A stretch of DNA of 64,000 nt from Candidatus Gastranaerophilales bacterium. GTDB taxonomy: Bacteria > Cyanobacteriota > Vampirovibrionia > Gastranaerophilales > Gastranaerophilaceae. Positions 1 to 8,605 of the stretch are shown here, piece after piece. Location: assembly GCA_910586855.1 (NCBI GenBank), contig CAJUJH010000002.1, positions 248,001 to 312,000 of the forward strand, read 5' to 3'. The notes beneath the pieces were generated by a model. That model was not told where the DNA came from, made no database searches, and worked only from the letters and a program-made list of their open reading frames with translations. Made by a program: the position numbers and the translations under genes. Within the stretch, counting starts at the first letter, position 1. Each line of letters starts with the position of its first letter.

Positions 1-1572
1 TAAGTAGCTTATTCGCATAGCGCCATTTTTACCTTCTGCGGCTGACGGTGAAACAGTGCTTTCATTTCGTCCTGAAGTTCCTCCAAGGCAGTAACCTATG
101 CCAAATATGGGAGATAAGCTTGCCCCGCCTCCGCTTGTTGCAGGGATTCCCCCGGTTCCAAGTGAGGCTCCGGCTCCGTTTCCGCCTTCATAACCAGCCA
201 TCCCGGCTCCGCCACCCCCTCCACCACCTGCAGTAAATACAGCCGGAGAGCCAAAATTAGAAGCAGGTCCTGCTCCGCCACCCCCTCCGCCAACTTGGAA
301 TACCATTGATGTTGGATTTGCTAAAGTGCCGCCAAGCCAAGTGCTTCCTCCTCCGCCGGCACCTGCTGGTGCAGAGTGGCTTCCTTCGCCGCCATTTCCA
401 CCAAAACCGCTAAGGGAGCCGGCTCCACCTCCCGAAGAGCCTGAACCCCAGCTGTGTTCTATTGGACCCTTGCCTCCTCTTCCCCCACTACCTGCGCCGC
501 GCGGGGCTATACCGCCGTTTGCTATACAAAGAGGAGAATTATCTCCTGGGGTCGCTGTGGATGTAGTTTGGCAGCAATTATTAGAACCATCCCCGCTTGC
601 ATCATTGCCGTTTCCACCTTTGGCTTTGTTGACGCATCCGCGCTCCATATATGGAGCAGCAGCACCGCCGTTTGATTCAGGGCTGCCACCGCCAGCACTA
701 GGGTAGGTATAATAACCTCCTTGACCTCCTATTCGGTAACTCAAGCCAGATGAGGCATTTGATGGCAGTTTAAACATTTTATTTGCAAAATATGCACCGT
801 GTCCGGGATTTACAAAGTCATCAGTTGGAGAATATACGGCGCCAATTACACCTCCCCCGCCCCCGCCGCAGGCTGATATTTTTACCCAAGCACTATCGAG
901 TGCTGTTGATGGTTTCCATACCCCTTCGCCGCTTGAGGTTCTTGTAATAGTGCCATTGTCACCACTTGGTGTGCCGCTTATTACAAAAGTTTCGGTTTTT
1001 TCTGCTATTCCGCCCCCGCCCCCGCCTGCACCGCCGGAAATCAATGTTGCTTCCAGTTTATTTACCATGGCGGGCACGGTAAATGTATTTGTATTGCCTG
1101 CTTCTTTATATTCCGTAAAGCCTGCTGTGGGTGCACCTCCGCCCCCGCCGCCTGCGCCGATAACCGTCACTCTTATTACTCCAGTATATTCCGGGGGAAC
1201 CGTATATGTTCCCTCACAATATTGGCTGCCGTCTGCATCTGTTTTTAAACTGTCTTCCGGGCATTCGGTTGAACCAAATATTATTTCTTTTTTCGTTGTC
1301 GTGTCTTTTGGATTGAATGTACCGTTAATATTAACGTTTTCATTTGCTTTTTTTGTCATAACAGGAGCTAATGCTGCAAGTAACAATGAAGCAACTAATA
1401 ATGCCATAAGCATTTCTACTAATGAAAAAGCAGGTCTTGATTTAGAAGATTTTAAATCATGCACTGGTTTATCATCAGGTAATGCCTGATTTATATCTAT
1501 CGGTTTATAGTGCAAACAATCTTGCATAGCAAGGAGTGAGGCTGTTTTCAGCCTAAGACAACTTTTCTTCAT
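1..1572 (-). CDS. Pilin-like protein with large glycine-rich C-terminal region (partial, runs off left edge)
   Basis: The frame is open for 524 codons from ATG at 1572 to base 1, with no stop inside the window. A leader of about 48 residues precedes a class III prepilin motif: cleavage is expected between A48 and F49, followed by SLVE with Glu at mature position +5 and a hydrophobic helix (about 54-70). Residues from about 130 on are dominated by glycine runs (GAGGGGGG, SGGAGGGGG, CGGGGGG, GGGGGGAG) separated by Ser/Asn/Pro-rich stretches; the last visible residues NGAMRISYL resemble the closing strand of such domains. The N-terminus predicts export and processing by a prepilin peptidase. The leader is unusually long. 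The role of the glycine-rich part (adhesive or fibre-forming surface domain) is inference. Confidence 0.8.
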   Translation of the reverse strand, partial: MKKSCLRLKTASLLAMQDCLHYKPIDINQALPDDKPVHDLKSSKSRPAFSLVEMLMALLVASLLLAALAPVMTKKANENVNINGTFNPKDTTTKKEIIFGSTECPEDSLKTDADGSQYCEGTYTVPPEYTGVIRVTVIGAGGGGGGAPTAGFTEYKEAGNTNTFTVPAMVNKLEATLISGGAGGGGGGIAEKTETFVISGTPSGDNGTITRTSSGEGVWKPSTALDSAWVKISACGGGGGGVIGAVYSPTDDFVNPGHGAYFANKMFKLPSNASSGLSYRIGGQGGYYTYPSAGGGSPESNGGAAAPYMERGCVNKAKGGNGNDASGDGSNNCCQTTSTATPGDNSPLCIANGGIAPRGAGSGGRGGKGPIEHSWGSGSSGGGAGSLSGFGGNGGEGSHSAPAGAGGGGSTWLGGTLANPTSMVFQVGGGGGGAGPASNFGSPAVFTAGGGGGGGAGMAGYEGGNGAGASLGTGGIPATSGGGASLSPIFGIGYCLGGTSGRNESTVSPSAAEGKNGAMRISYL

Positions 1573-1642
1573 AATAAACAATTTCCCTAAATTTCTATTT
1601 AATACAACAACTTTTCATATAAAAATAGATGTAACTGATAAT

Positions 1643-1671
1643 ATTCTATATTCATTAGATAGAATTGTCAA
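1643..1671 (-). promoter_or_regulatory. Sigma-70-type promoter for the glycine-rich pilin gene
   Basis: On the - strand TTGACA (1671-1666) is followed after 17 bases by TAGAAT (1648-1643). Transcription would start near 1636 and leave a leader of about 64 nt before the ATG at 1572. It points away from the XRE gene, whose own possible -10 box TATAAT lies at 1725-1730. Confidence 0.6.
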
Positions 1672-1756
1672 ACAAAAATATATCTTATAGGGATATGTTT
1701 CATTTTGAGTAATATCGCTAATATTATAATAGGCGCAGTAGAAAAAGGTATTTATA

Positions 1757-2092
1757 ATGACTATAGCACCTGTTGATGTGAAAAGAATGCTTGGGCTTAG
1801 GATAAAAGAGTTTCGAAAATTTAGGAAAATGACCCAGGAGCAGCTGGCGGAGCTCATTGGAATAGAACCAAACAATGTTTCAAAAATCGAAATTGGCAAA
1901 AACTATCCAACACCGGAAAATCTTGCCAAGATTGCTTTAGCATTAAATATAGAAATACACGAGCTTTTTATGTTTGATAACGGCCCAAAACCAATAGAAG
2001 AAATCAAAACTTTTGTTATAAATGAAGTGCAGAATAATGACAATCTTGCTAGGCTTTTATTTATATTTTGTCAAGCTGCAAGACAGGTGTAG
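1757..2092 (+). CDS. XRE-family helix-turn-helix regulator
   Basis: A 111-residue protein with a Cro/CI-type HTH: LGLRIKEFRKFRKMTQEQLAELIGIEPNNVSKIEIG (about 13-48, quoted here only as a location; core MTQEQLAELIG and NNVSKIE) followed by the usual YPTPENLAKIALAL helix. The C-terminal 40 residues form a helical tail, possibly for dimerisation. It is transcribed divergently from the glycine-rich pilin gene, so it may repress that gene and itself. The possible RBS AAAAAGG lies about 9 bases before the ATG. The target is inferred from position only. Confidence 0.85.
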   Translation: MTIAPVDVKRMLGLRIKEFRKFRKMTQEQLAELIGIEPNNVSKIEIGKNYPTPENLAKIALALNIEIHELFMFDNGPKPIEEIKTFVINEVQNNDNLARLLFIFCQAARQV

Positions 2093-2146
2093 ACTGACTT
2101 TTGGTTGTTTATTGTTTGGTTACATTTGTATTATTTACTTGAAAAC

Positions 2147-4111
2147 CTAGTACAGCTTGAGTTTTGAGGTTATTGGCTGATTGTATTCCGTTTTATTTAT
2201 TGAACGGGCATCAACAATAGGTGCTGGAGGCATTATGGACCATTTAAAAAGTGCTGTCTGCATACGGCGGAAAAACTTGTCCAGCCAAGCGATTTTGGTA
2301 TTTTTATCAACATTGTGTTTTTCTTCATACAAGAAAGTTTCAGAAAGCATCTCGTCCTTACTCTGGTGCAGGTTTTCAAGCCTCCAGATAACTTCATCAA
2401 GAAATTCATAAGGCATAAGGGCATCTTCTGCTAAAAGCGGCTTGCCTGTGTTCGGGTCTATGGCTAGTTCTGCGCCAGGCGGTTTGGTTAAAATGCTTGT
2501 TGGAATTGCATTTCGCTTTAGTCTGTTTTTGTTAAGCCATCGTGCAAGGGCAAAAAGCTTGGTTTTTGTGATATCTGCAATTGGTGCAAAACCGCCTGAC
2601 ATGTCGCCGTTTATTGTGGCATAGCCCATATATAGTTCTGATTTATCCGATGTAGCAATAGGCATGGTGCTTGGAAACTCGTTTGATATACCCCAAAGAA
2701 TCATAGCGCGGCTTCTTGCTTGAATATTGTCGTTTGTTAAGGGCGTCTTAAAGCGGTCCTGCCATTTGGTTTGAACCACATCAAATACCTTGGAAAACGT
2801 ATTTTCACTGGCTTTGAACATATCTAAAATCGGGATTTCCGTGAAATTAACGCCTAAATTAGCACACAATTCTCTAGCGTCAGATTTACTCTCATCACTT
2901 GTAATTTTTGAGGGCATAGAAATTGCAAAAATGTTTTCACATCCAAGTGCATCAGCGAGTAAAACACAGCTGACAGAAGAGTCTAAGCCGCCTGAAACGC
3001 CAAGAACAGCCCTTTTAAAGCCGTTTTTATGAAAGTAATCCCTGATAGAGCTTGTGACAGTAAGATATGTACGTTCTAAATCGGGCTCATAATCAAGACT
3101 GAAGGCTTTTTGCGAGTTTAAGGTTTTTTCTAAACCGCAAGGAAGGGGGTAAATACGGTTGATATCCGCCTGCTTAGCGGATTTTAAGGGAGGTTGTACT
3201 ATGAAAAACTGTTCTCTGAAAGATTCTGCACGCGCAAGAATCTCGCCATCCCCGCTATAGAGCCTGCTTGCGCCCTGGAAGGTTATATTATCCACTGCAC
3301 CCACCTGATTTACATAACAAATTGGTGTTTGATATTTTTTACTTACAAAAGAGAGCATGTTGTGAAGAAGCTGCTCTTTTTTTGCACGTGTTGGCGAAGA
3401 GCTGCAATTAATGATTATATCCGGCTTTTGCTCCTCTATTATTTTATCAACAGGGTCAAAACTATAGACAGGGTGGTCAAAGAAGTCTTTATCAGCCCAA
3501 TTTTCTTCGCATATTACAATGCCTGCGCGGATTTTGCCGATTTCAATTATTCTTTCTTTGGAATCAAATTCTGCTGATTGGAAATATCTGGCATCGCTAA
3601 ACTCGCTGTACACCGGCAATAGAGTTTTTCTTATAATGGTTTCAATTTTTTTATTTGATAAAACTGCAACGGAATTAAAATATCTTTTTCCTATATAAAA
3701 ACGGTTAAATTCGCAAAACCCAATCAGGACCTTGGTTTTACCTGTATATTTAGCGAGTTTTTCAAGATATTCAATGTTTTTTTCGACTAATTTTGGATAT
3801 CGGTCAATAATATCAAAAACAGGATAGCCAAATAAAAAAAGCTCCGGAAAAGCGATAGCGCCTACTTTTAGGTCGTTTGCCCATTCTATATATTTTTTTG
3901 CTTTGTTAAAATTGTATTCAATGTCTCCAACAATCGGGTCAACCTGAGCAAGAACAATGGTTTCAGGGGTTAAAAGAGGTTTGATTTTTGATATGATTTC
4001 TTTTTTTTGTTCAGGTGAAATAGTATCTATATCAGGGTTTTGGTGAAAATTTGCTCCGCAAAATTCTTGTCCTGAAAGTTCCTGTTTTATTAATTTTGTA
4101 ATATCTATCAT
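2147..4111 (-). CDS. nadE: Glutamine-dependent NAD+ synthetase
   Basis: A 654-residue two-domain enzyme. The N-terminal nitrilase-type glutaminase has the catalytic triad E90 (AFPELF), K162 (IIRKTLLP) and C201 (GIVICEENW). The C-terminal ATP-dependent synthetase has the P-loop SGGLDSS (373-379) and the downstream SDKSELYMGYAT segment. It amidates deamido-NAD+ with glutamine-derived ammonia in the last step of NAD+ synthesis in the cytoplasm. Length fits the bacterial glutaminase-containing NadE class. It stands alone, convergent with the XRE gene and divergent from the anti-sigma gene. Confidence 0.95.
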   Translation of the reverse strand: MIDITKLIKQELSGQEFCGANFHQNPDIDTISPEQKKEIISKIKPLLTPETIVLAQVDPIVGDIEYNFNKAKKYIEWANDLKVGAIAFPELFLFGYPVFDIIDRYPKLVEKNIEYLEKLAKYTGKTKVLIGFCEFNRFYIGKRYFNSVAVLSNKKIETIIRKTLLPVYSEFSDARYFQSAEFDSKERIIEIGKIRAGIVICEENWADKDFFDHPVYSFDPVDKIIEEQKPDIIINCSSSPTRAKKEQLLHNMLSFVSKKYQTPICYVNQVGAVDNITFQGASRLYSGDGEILARAESFREQFFIVQPPLKSAKQADINRIYPLPCGLEKTLNSQKAFSLDYEPDLERTYLTVTSSIRDYFHKNGFKRAVLGVSGGLDSSVSCVLLADALGCENIFAISMPSKITSDESKSDARELCANLGVNFTEIPILDMFKASENTFSKVFDVVQTKWQDRFKTPLTNDNIQARSRAMILWGISNEFPSTMPIATSDKSELYMGYATINGDMSGGFAPIADITKTKLFALARWLNKNRLKRNAIPTSILTKPPGAELAIDPNTGKPLLAEDALMPYEFLDEVIWRLENLHQSKDEMLSETFLYEEKHNVDKNTKIAWLDKFFRRMQTALFKWSIMPPAPIVDARSINKTEYNQPITSKLKLY

Positions 4112-4267
4112 AATTAAAAATCCTTGTGAGCATTGGGTTTTGGTTATTTTAAAATAAGTATATCATAAAGAAAATGAACAATTTAAAATCTAAATCGTTA
4201 TAATTAATGTAGTGAATAAATTAAAATAAGAACAGTAAATAATTACAGAAAAAAGCAGGAAAATACA

Positions 4268-4645
4268 ATGGAAAAAAAATGCAGCAGATATGAAGAATTA
4301 TTTGTAATGTCAGATGAGACAGCGCTTTTAGAACATATTAAAGAATGTGAGATATGCAGGGCAGAACATGAGAGAATGCTGCAGGTTTCAAATCTTATAA
4401 GTGAAGTAAAACCTTTATATCGCAAAAATAATAAAAAGCCGGTTTTGCGCAGAAGTGTTGGCGTGATGGCGATGGTGGCTTCGTTTTTAATGATTTTTTT
4501 AGCATTTTTTGCAATACAGATTACCACTCCCGAATCTTTTGTAAATGAAACCATAGCCAGTATTTCAGGTTCAGATTATACCTATGAACAAATGGGGCTT
4601 CCCGTGGATGAATTTGGTCTTATAATGGTGGATTATGATTATTGA
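4268..4645 (+). CDS. Membrane anti-sigma factor with zinc-binding (ZAS-like) motif
   Basis: A 125-residue protein. The N-terminal cytoplasmic part has HIKECEIC, matching the H-x3-C-x2-C motif of zinc anti-sigma domains (residues about 23-30). One transmembrane helix follows (VGVMAMVASFLMIFLAFFAI, about 65-84), then a short acidic outer tail. The next gene is an ECF-type sigma factor, which supports the role of holding that sigma factor at the membrane. The anti-sigma gene precedes the sigma gene, the reverse of the usual order. The function is inferred from motif and neighbour. Confidence 0.75.
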   Translation: MEKKCSRYEELFVMSDETALLEHIKECEICRAEHERMLQVSNLISEVKPLYRKNNKKPVLRRSVGVMAMVASFLMIFLAFFAIQITTPESFVNETIASISGSDYTYEQMGLPVDEFGLIMVDYDY

Positions 4646-4711
4646 TTCCTGTAAAAAGCATTACTACAGGCTGATTTCAAGGTAAGGTTTCAAAAGTTTT
4701 AGGATAAAATA

Positions 4712-5218
4712 ATGAATTTTAGGGATATATTTCAAAATAAGCAAAAAATTAAGAATATTATTAGACTTGTTACTAAAGAAAATGCGCAAGTTTGTGAAGA
4801 TTTAGAACAAGAAGTTTATATTAAAGCATTAAAAAATAAGGATAAATACACTGAAACCGGCAAATTTCAAAACTGGATAACAACCATTACATATAATGTT
4901 TCAAGAGATTACTTAAAAAGTGCGAAAAATCGCAATGAAACACAGATTGAAGATGAAAATATTGTGGTAAATATTAAAGACAGGAAAAGAAGCCCTGAAG
5001 AAACTATGCTGCAAAAAGAACGTCAGTTAAGGATTTCAAGGGCAATAAACTCCTTAAATAAAAAACACAGAGAAGTTGTTATTTTATCTGAAATTGAAAA
5101 TATAACTTATGAAGAAATTGCCTGCAGGCTAAAATGCCCTGTTGGCACGGTAAAATCAAGAATTTATAATGCAAAAAAAGAGCTCTATAATATACTGAAA
5201 GATTTGATTGAGAATTAA
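4712..5218 (+). CDS. ECF-type sigma-70 factor
   Basis: A 168-residue RNA polymerase sigma factor with region 2 (LEQEVYIKALKNKDKY, then FQNWITTITYNVSRDYLK, about 30-70) and region 4 (HREVVILSEIENITYEEIA plus CPVGTVKSRIYNAKKEL, about 128-162). The length and two-domain layout fit the extracytoplasmic-function class. It lies 66 bases after its presumed anti-sigma gene and 21 bases before a Spy-like periplasmic gene, so the three probably form an envelope-stress operon. Confidence 0.9.
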   Translation: MNFRDIFQNKQKIKNIIRLVTKENAQVCEDLEQEVYIKALKNKDKYTETGKFQNWITTITYNVSRDYLKSAKNRNETQIEDENIVVNIKDRKRSPEETMLQKERQLRISRAINSLNKKHREVVILSEIENITYEEIACRLKCPVGTVKSRIYNAKKELYNILKDLIEN

Positions 5219-5239
5219 AATTTGAAAGGATATTTAATT

Positions 5240-5869
5240 ATGAAAAAACAATTTTTAACCATAGCACTTGCTGCAACAGTTGTAATTGGCGGATTATGCA
5301 CGGCTGAAGCTGTTCCCTGTAAAGTTGGAGAAACTCCTAAGGCGCCTGCACCATGTCAGAAGGTTGAATGTGAAACTCCAAAAGCTCCTTGCAGGCAAGT
5401 AAAACAAAAACCTACACCTGAGCAAATGAAAGCTATGATGGAAAAAAGAATTGAAGAATTTAATAAGGCGCTCGGGCTTTCTGATGAACAGGTTGCTAAG
5501 GCTAAAGAAATCAGGGCAAACGGGCATAATAAAATGAAACCTTTGATGGAAAAGAAAAAAGCAAAAATAGATGAGATACGCGCCGTGATGGCTGATGATA
5601 ATATGGCAGTGAAGGTTCAGGATAAAAAGGTTGAAACCTTAAGAGCTGAACTCAAGGTAATTGACCAGGATATTCGTCAGGCAAGACGTGATAACGAAAA
5701 GGAATTTCAAGCAATTTTAACAGATGAACAAAAAGTAAAATATGCTCAAATTAAAGAAGAGGGCAGGAAACACTTCAGACAGCATCATAAACCACAAGGA
5801 CCAGAAAATTTCAGGCACAGAACACCTGCGGGCGACCATAGATATAGACCTGCACCCGATAAAAAGTAA
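5240..5869 (+). CDS. Spy/CpxP-like periplasmic protein
   Basis: A 209-residue exported protein. The signal peptide is MKKQFLTIALAATVVIGGLC, with processing near TAEA. The mature part has a Cys/Pro-rich start, then a long helical region with two LTxxQ-type motifs (GLSDEQ and ILTDEQK), as in Spy and CpxP, and a basic Pro-rich tail. The start is set by AAAGGA (5225-5230), 9 bases before ATG 5240; a TTG at 5222 would put extra residues in front of the signal peptide. By position after the sigma/anti-sigma pair it may be an envelope-stress chaperone or sensor, like CpxP; this is inference. Confidence 0.8.
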   Translation: MKKQFLTIALAATVVIGGLCTAEAVPCKVGETPKAPAPCQKVECETPKAPCRQVKQKPTPEQMKAMMEKRIEEFNKALGLSDEQVAKAKEIRANGHNKMKPLMEKKKAKIDEIRAVMADDNMAVKVQDKKVETLRAELKVIDQDIRQARRDNEKEFQAILTDEQKVKYAQIKEEGRKHFRQHHKPQGPENFRHRTPAGDHRYRPAPDKK

Positions 5870-5894
5870 AATTTAATATTTATTAATTTTAAAC

Positions 5895-5930
5895 CGGCAG
5901 CCTTTAGATTAAGGCTGCCGTTGTATTTTT
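5895..5930 (+). terminator. Intrinsic terminator after the sigma/Spy operon
   Basis: A perfect 10-bp stem (CGGCAGCCTT with AAGGCTGCCG, 5895-5904 and 5911-5920) and a 6-base loop are followed by TTGTATTTTT. Confidence 0.85.
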
Positions 5931-5952
5931 GGTTATAAAAGTATTAAGTAAA

Positions 5953-5981
5953 TTGCAAACATTTAAAAACTATAATATAAT
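5953..5981 (+). promoter_or_regulatory. Sigma-70-type promoter for the second pilin gene
   Basis: TTGCAA (5953-5958) and TATAAT (5976-5981) are 17 bases apart. Transcription would start near 5988, about 27 bases before the chosen ATG at 6015. Confidence 0.65.
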
Positions 5982-6014
5982 TTGTTTAGAATTTATGAAT
6001 GGAGAATAGTTCTG

Positions 6015-6800
6015 ATGAAAATAAAAATATTCAATAAATTAAGTGAAAAATTTAATTGCAAAGCTCTTCAAAAGAAAGGCTTTACTCTTGCCGAATTAAT
6101 GATAGTATTAGCGGTTTTAGCAGTTATTGCAGCAGTTTTAATGCCTACAGTTTTTAATTCTATGCCTGATGAGAATAAACTTAAGTTCAAAAAAGGGTAT
6201 TACACCTTAAAAAGAACAATAGACCAAATGGTAAACTCTGATGCATATGATTCTACTGACGGAAATTTTGGACCAAAAGAAGGGTATTATATTGGTTCTC
6301 ATCCATATGCAACTACAAATGATAATGATGGTTCAAAAAAGTTTTGTATAGAGTTTGCTAATACTTTAAATAACGTGGAAGAACAATGTACTAATTTTGC
6401 AAATACATTACAAACCGGTATTACAATTCAAAACTTTGATGATGCAACCAGCGCAGAGACAAGTACAGCAATTGATGCAAAATGTGCTGCATCAAGTTTA
6501 ACAACTGCAGTAAATGTTAAAACGCAGGATGATGTTTACTGGTGGCTTCCTCTTGATAACTTTGCAGAACAGGTTAGCGACGGTGCTTCACCTTCCAGCA
6601 ATGGAAAGGCAGCAACAATAGACGGTTATTCAAATATTCCTGCTTATTATGCTGTTGTTTGTATGGATGTTGACGGACCGAACGGTGCTGAGGCTCCATT
6701 TGGTTTTGGCATAAGACGTGACGGCAAGGTTATTGCAGGAGCACATGCTAAAGAGTGGCTCCAAGAAGGCACAACAAATGTGCTTCCTGATGCGGACTAA
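6015..6800 (+). CDS. Type IV pilin-like / pseudopilin protein
   Basis: A 261-residue protein with prepilin leader ending KKG22, then FTLAELMIVLAVLAV with Glu at +5 and a hydrophobic helix (about 23-45). The remainder is a polar pseudopilin-like domain with several Cys (EQCTNF, DAKCAA, VVCMDV). GGAG at 6001-6004 lies 10 bases before ATG 6015; an upstream in-frame ATG at 5982 overlaps the -10 box and is unlikely. It would be a filament subunit or minor pseudopilin; no pilus assembly genes are in the window, so it depends on machinery encoded elsewhere. Confidence 0.82.
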   Translation: MKIKIFNKLSEKFNCKALQKKGFTLAELMIVLAVLAVIAAVLMPTVFNSMPDENKLKFKKGYYTLKRTIDQMVNSDAYDSTDGNFGPKEGYYIGSHPYATTNDNDGSKKFCIEFANTLNNVEEQCTNFANTLQTGITIQNFDDATSAETSTAIDAKCAASSLTTAVNVKTQDDVYWWLPLDNFAEQVSDGASPSSNGKAATIDGYSNIPAYYAVVCMDVDGPNGAEAPFGFGIRRDGKVIAGAHAKEWLQEGTTNVLPDAD

Positions 6801-6838
6801 TAAGATGATAAGTATTTAAAAGAAAGATATTATAACTA

Positions 6839-7633
6839 ATGGAAAATTTAGCAACAATTGGTATATTTGGCGGTTCAGGGTTTTATTCATTTTTGAATAA
6901 CGCAAAAGAAGTGACTATTGAAACACCATATGGACATACGAGCGATAAAATTACAATAGGCGAAGTTGCCGGCAAAAAAGTTGCCTTCATGCCAAGGCAT
7001 GGCAGAAACCATTCAATTACGCCCGAAAATGTTAATTATAGGGCAAACGTGTGGGCTATGAAGGAGATTGGTTGTAAAAGAGTTATCAGCCCGTGCGCTG
7101 CAGGGTCTTTGCAAAAACACATTAAACCGGGCGATATAGTTTTTTGTGACCAATTTGTTGATTGGACGTTTGGTAAAAGAAAAGATACTTTTTTAGAAGG
7201 ACCTTTGGTTACCCATATCAGTGCTGCTGACCCGTATTGTTCTAAATTTAGACAGGTGGCGATTGAATCTTGTGAAAAATTAGGGTTTAATCATCATAAA
7301 AAGGGCACCGTTGTTGTAATTAACGGACCAAGATTTGCAACAAAGGCAGAAAGTAAATTTTTTACAGCTCAAGGGTTTGAAGTCATTAATATGACACAGT
7401 ATCCTGAAAGCTATCTTGTAAAAGAAATGGATATGTGTCCTTTGAATATTTCTTTAATAACAGACTATGATGCAGGTTTGGTTTCAGATACAGAACCTGT
7501 AAGCCATGCGGCTGTTATGGAAGTATTTAAGAATAATATTGAGAATTTGAAAAAACTTCTTTATGAAATTATTGTAAATACTGAAGAAGGGGACTGTGCT
7601 TGCCATAGTACGGTTAAAAATTCAAGAGTCTAA
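6839..7633 (+). CDS. mtnP: S-methyl-5'-thioadenosine phosphorylase
   Basis: A 264-residue PNP/MTAP family-2 enzyme. The N-terminal phosphate site is GIFGGSGFY (8-16); PRHGRNHSITPENVNYRANVWA (about 53-74, location only) forms the substrate pocket edge; NGPRFATKAESKFF and NMTQYPE (about 161-190) line the base and ribose site. It splits methylthioadenosine (or the inosine analogue) with phosphate in purine and methionine salvage. The base specificity cannot be settled by eye: methylthioinosine or inosine phosphorylase is possible. It follows the pilin gene by 38 bases but is unlikely to be functionally linked. Confidence 0.88.
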   Translation: MENLATIGIFGGSGFYSFLNNAKEVTIETPYGHTSDKITIGEVAGKKVAFMPRHGRNHSITPENVNYRANVWAMKEIGCKRVISPCAAGSLQKHIKPGDIVFCDQFVDWTFGKRKDTFLEGPLVTHISAADPYCSKFRQVAIESCEKLGFNHHKKGTVVVINGPRFATKAESKFFTAQGFEVINMTQYPESYLVKEMDMCPLNISLITDYDAGLVSDTEPVSHAAVMEVFKNNIENLKKLLYEIIVNTEEGDCACHSTVKNSRV

Positions 7634-7704
7634 CCGCTAGTAATATGTATTTATAAATATAGGATTTTGCGGTATGTATTTTTAGATTTTAAAAACGAGA
7701 ATAT

Positions 7705-7968
7705 ATGATATCATACGGAATTTACCAGCTTTTTAATTTAATAATGTTTTTAATGCTTATAAAGGTTTTATTAAGCTGGTTTCCTAATATTAATTGGTTT
7801 AAGGAGCCATTTCATTCATTAAGAAAATTTACAGATATTTTCTTTGAACCGTTCAGAAAAATTATACCTCCTGTCGGCATGATTGATTTTTCGCCTATTG
7901 CTGCTTTTTTAGTGTTAAGCATATTGCAAAATATAGTGTGCAGAGTTTTGGCAAGTTTTGGGCTTTAG
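7705..7968 (+). CDS. YggT-family integral membrane protein
   Basis: An 87-residue protein with two hydrophobic segments (about 7-25 and 62-82) around the family core: LIKVLLSWFPNINW, FTDIFFEPFRKIIPPVGMIDFSPIAAFLVL. YggT proteins are common in cyanobacteria and plastids, where relatives act in division or thylakoid organisation; in other bacteria the role is unsettled. The start has only a weak RBS (ACGAGA before ATG 7705). Confidence 0.88.
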   Translation: MISYGIYQLFNLIMFLMLIKVLLSWFPNINWFKEPFHSLRKFTDIFFEPFRKIIPPVGMIDFSPIAAFLVLSILQNIVCRVLASFGL

Positions 7969-8138
7969 TTTTTTATTGCAGTATGTATACTTACCAACTT
8001 TTGTTCTATTAGTGTGATTTTTGGCAAAGTTTGACATTTTAATGCTTGCATATAAACTTTGTTTCTGTTAAATTAATGTTTGTAATTTAATGTTTTTGCT
8101 TTTGCAGAAGTATTTAAATTATTTTGAGAATTTGATAT

Positions 8139-8212
8139 GCGCCTGTAGCTCAGCTGGATAGAGCAACTGCCTTCTAAGCAGTAGGTCGAGCGTTCGAATC
8201 GCTCCAGGCGTA
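8139..8212 (+). tRNA. tRNA-Arg (anticodon TCT)
   Basis: A 74-nt cloverleaf: acceptor GCGCCTG/CAGGCGT (first pair G-U), D arm GCTC/GAGC, anticodon stem ACTGC/GCAGT with loop CTTCTAA (anticodon TCT, reads AGA), T arm GAGCG-TTCGAAT-CGCTC, discriminator A. No CCA is encoded. It is the last core-like gene before the island, whose first repeat starts 68 bases downstream, so it may mark the insertion target. Confidence 0.95.
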
Positions 8213-8280
8213 AATCTTTGAAGATAAAAATATTCATTTTGGTAAAATAAGATATATAAGAATTTATGGGTATTGATTAC

Positions 8281-8572
8281 TGTATTTTAACGACCATTTT
8301 GATTTTTACGGATACTTTGATTTTTTTCTCAAAACCCGTATAAACAGGGGCTTTTTAGGTTGGAAGTTTCTCAATTTAAGAAAAATCAAACTGGACGAAA
8401 ACGGACTTTATTAGGATAAAATATAGGGTGTATTTTAACGACCATTTTGATTTTTACGGATAGTTTGATTTTTTGCTTGATATCCCCTTAAACAGGGACT
8501 TTTTTGGTCGGAAGTTTCTCAAACTTGGAAAAATCAAACTGGACGAAAACGGACTTTATTAGGATAAAATAC
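8281..8572. repeat. Two tandem ~145-bp units with inverted internal cores (left end of island)
   Basis: Unit A is 8281-8425 and unit B 8429-8572. Both start TGTATTTTAACGACC followed by a TTTTGATTTTTACGGATA-type core, and both end with an inverted core, AAAAATCAAACTGGACG then AAAACGGACTTTATTAGGAT. The outer 34 and 44 bases are nearly identical; the middle is diverged. Start TGTATTTTA and end TAAAATA(C/T) are mutually inverted. They are likely transposase-binding end sequences or two nested MITE-like copies. Confidence 0.7.
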
Positions 8573-8605
8573 GGCTCAAAATTCTTCCCCTAAAATCTAG
8601 TCATT

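Noticed and set aside
326..1489. Pro-rich open frames on the + strand (326-706 and 950-1489)
   Set aside because: They are the complement of the glycine codons of the pilin-like gene on the - strand; no RBS and no family features.
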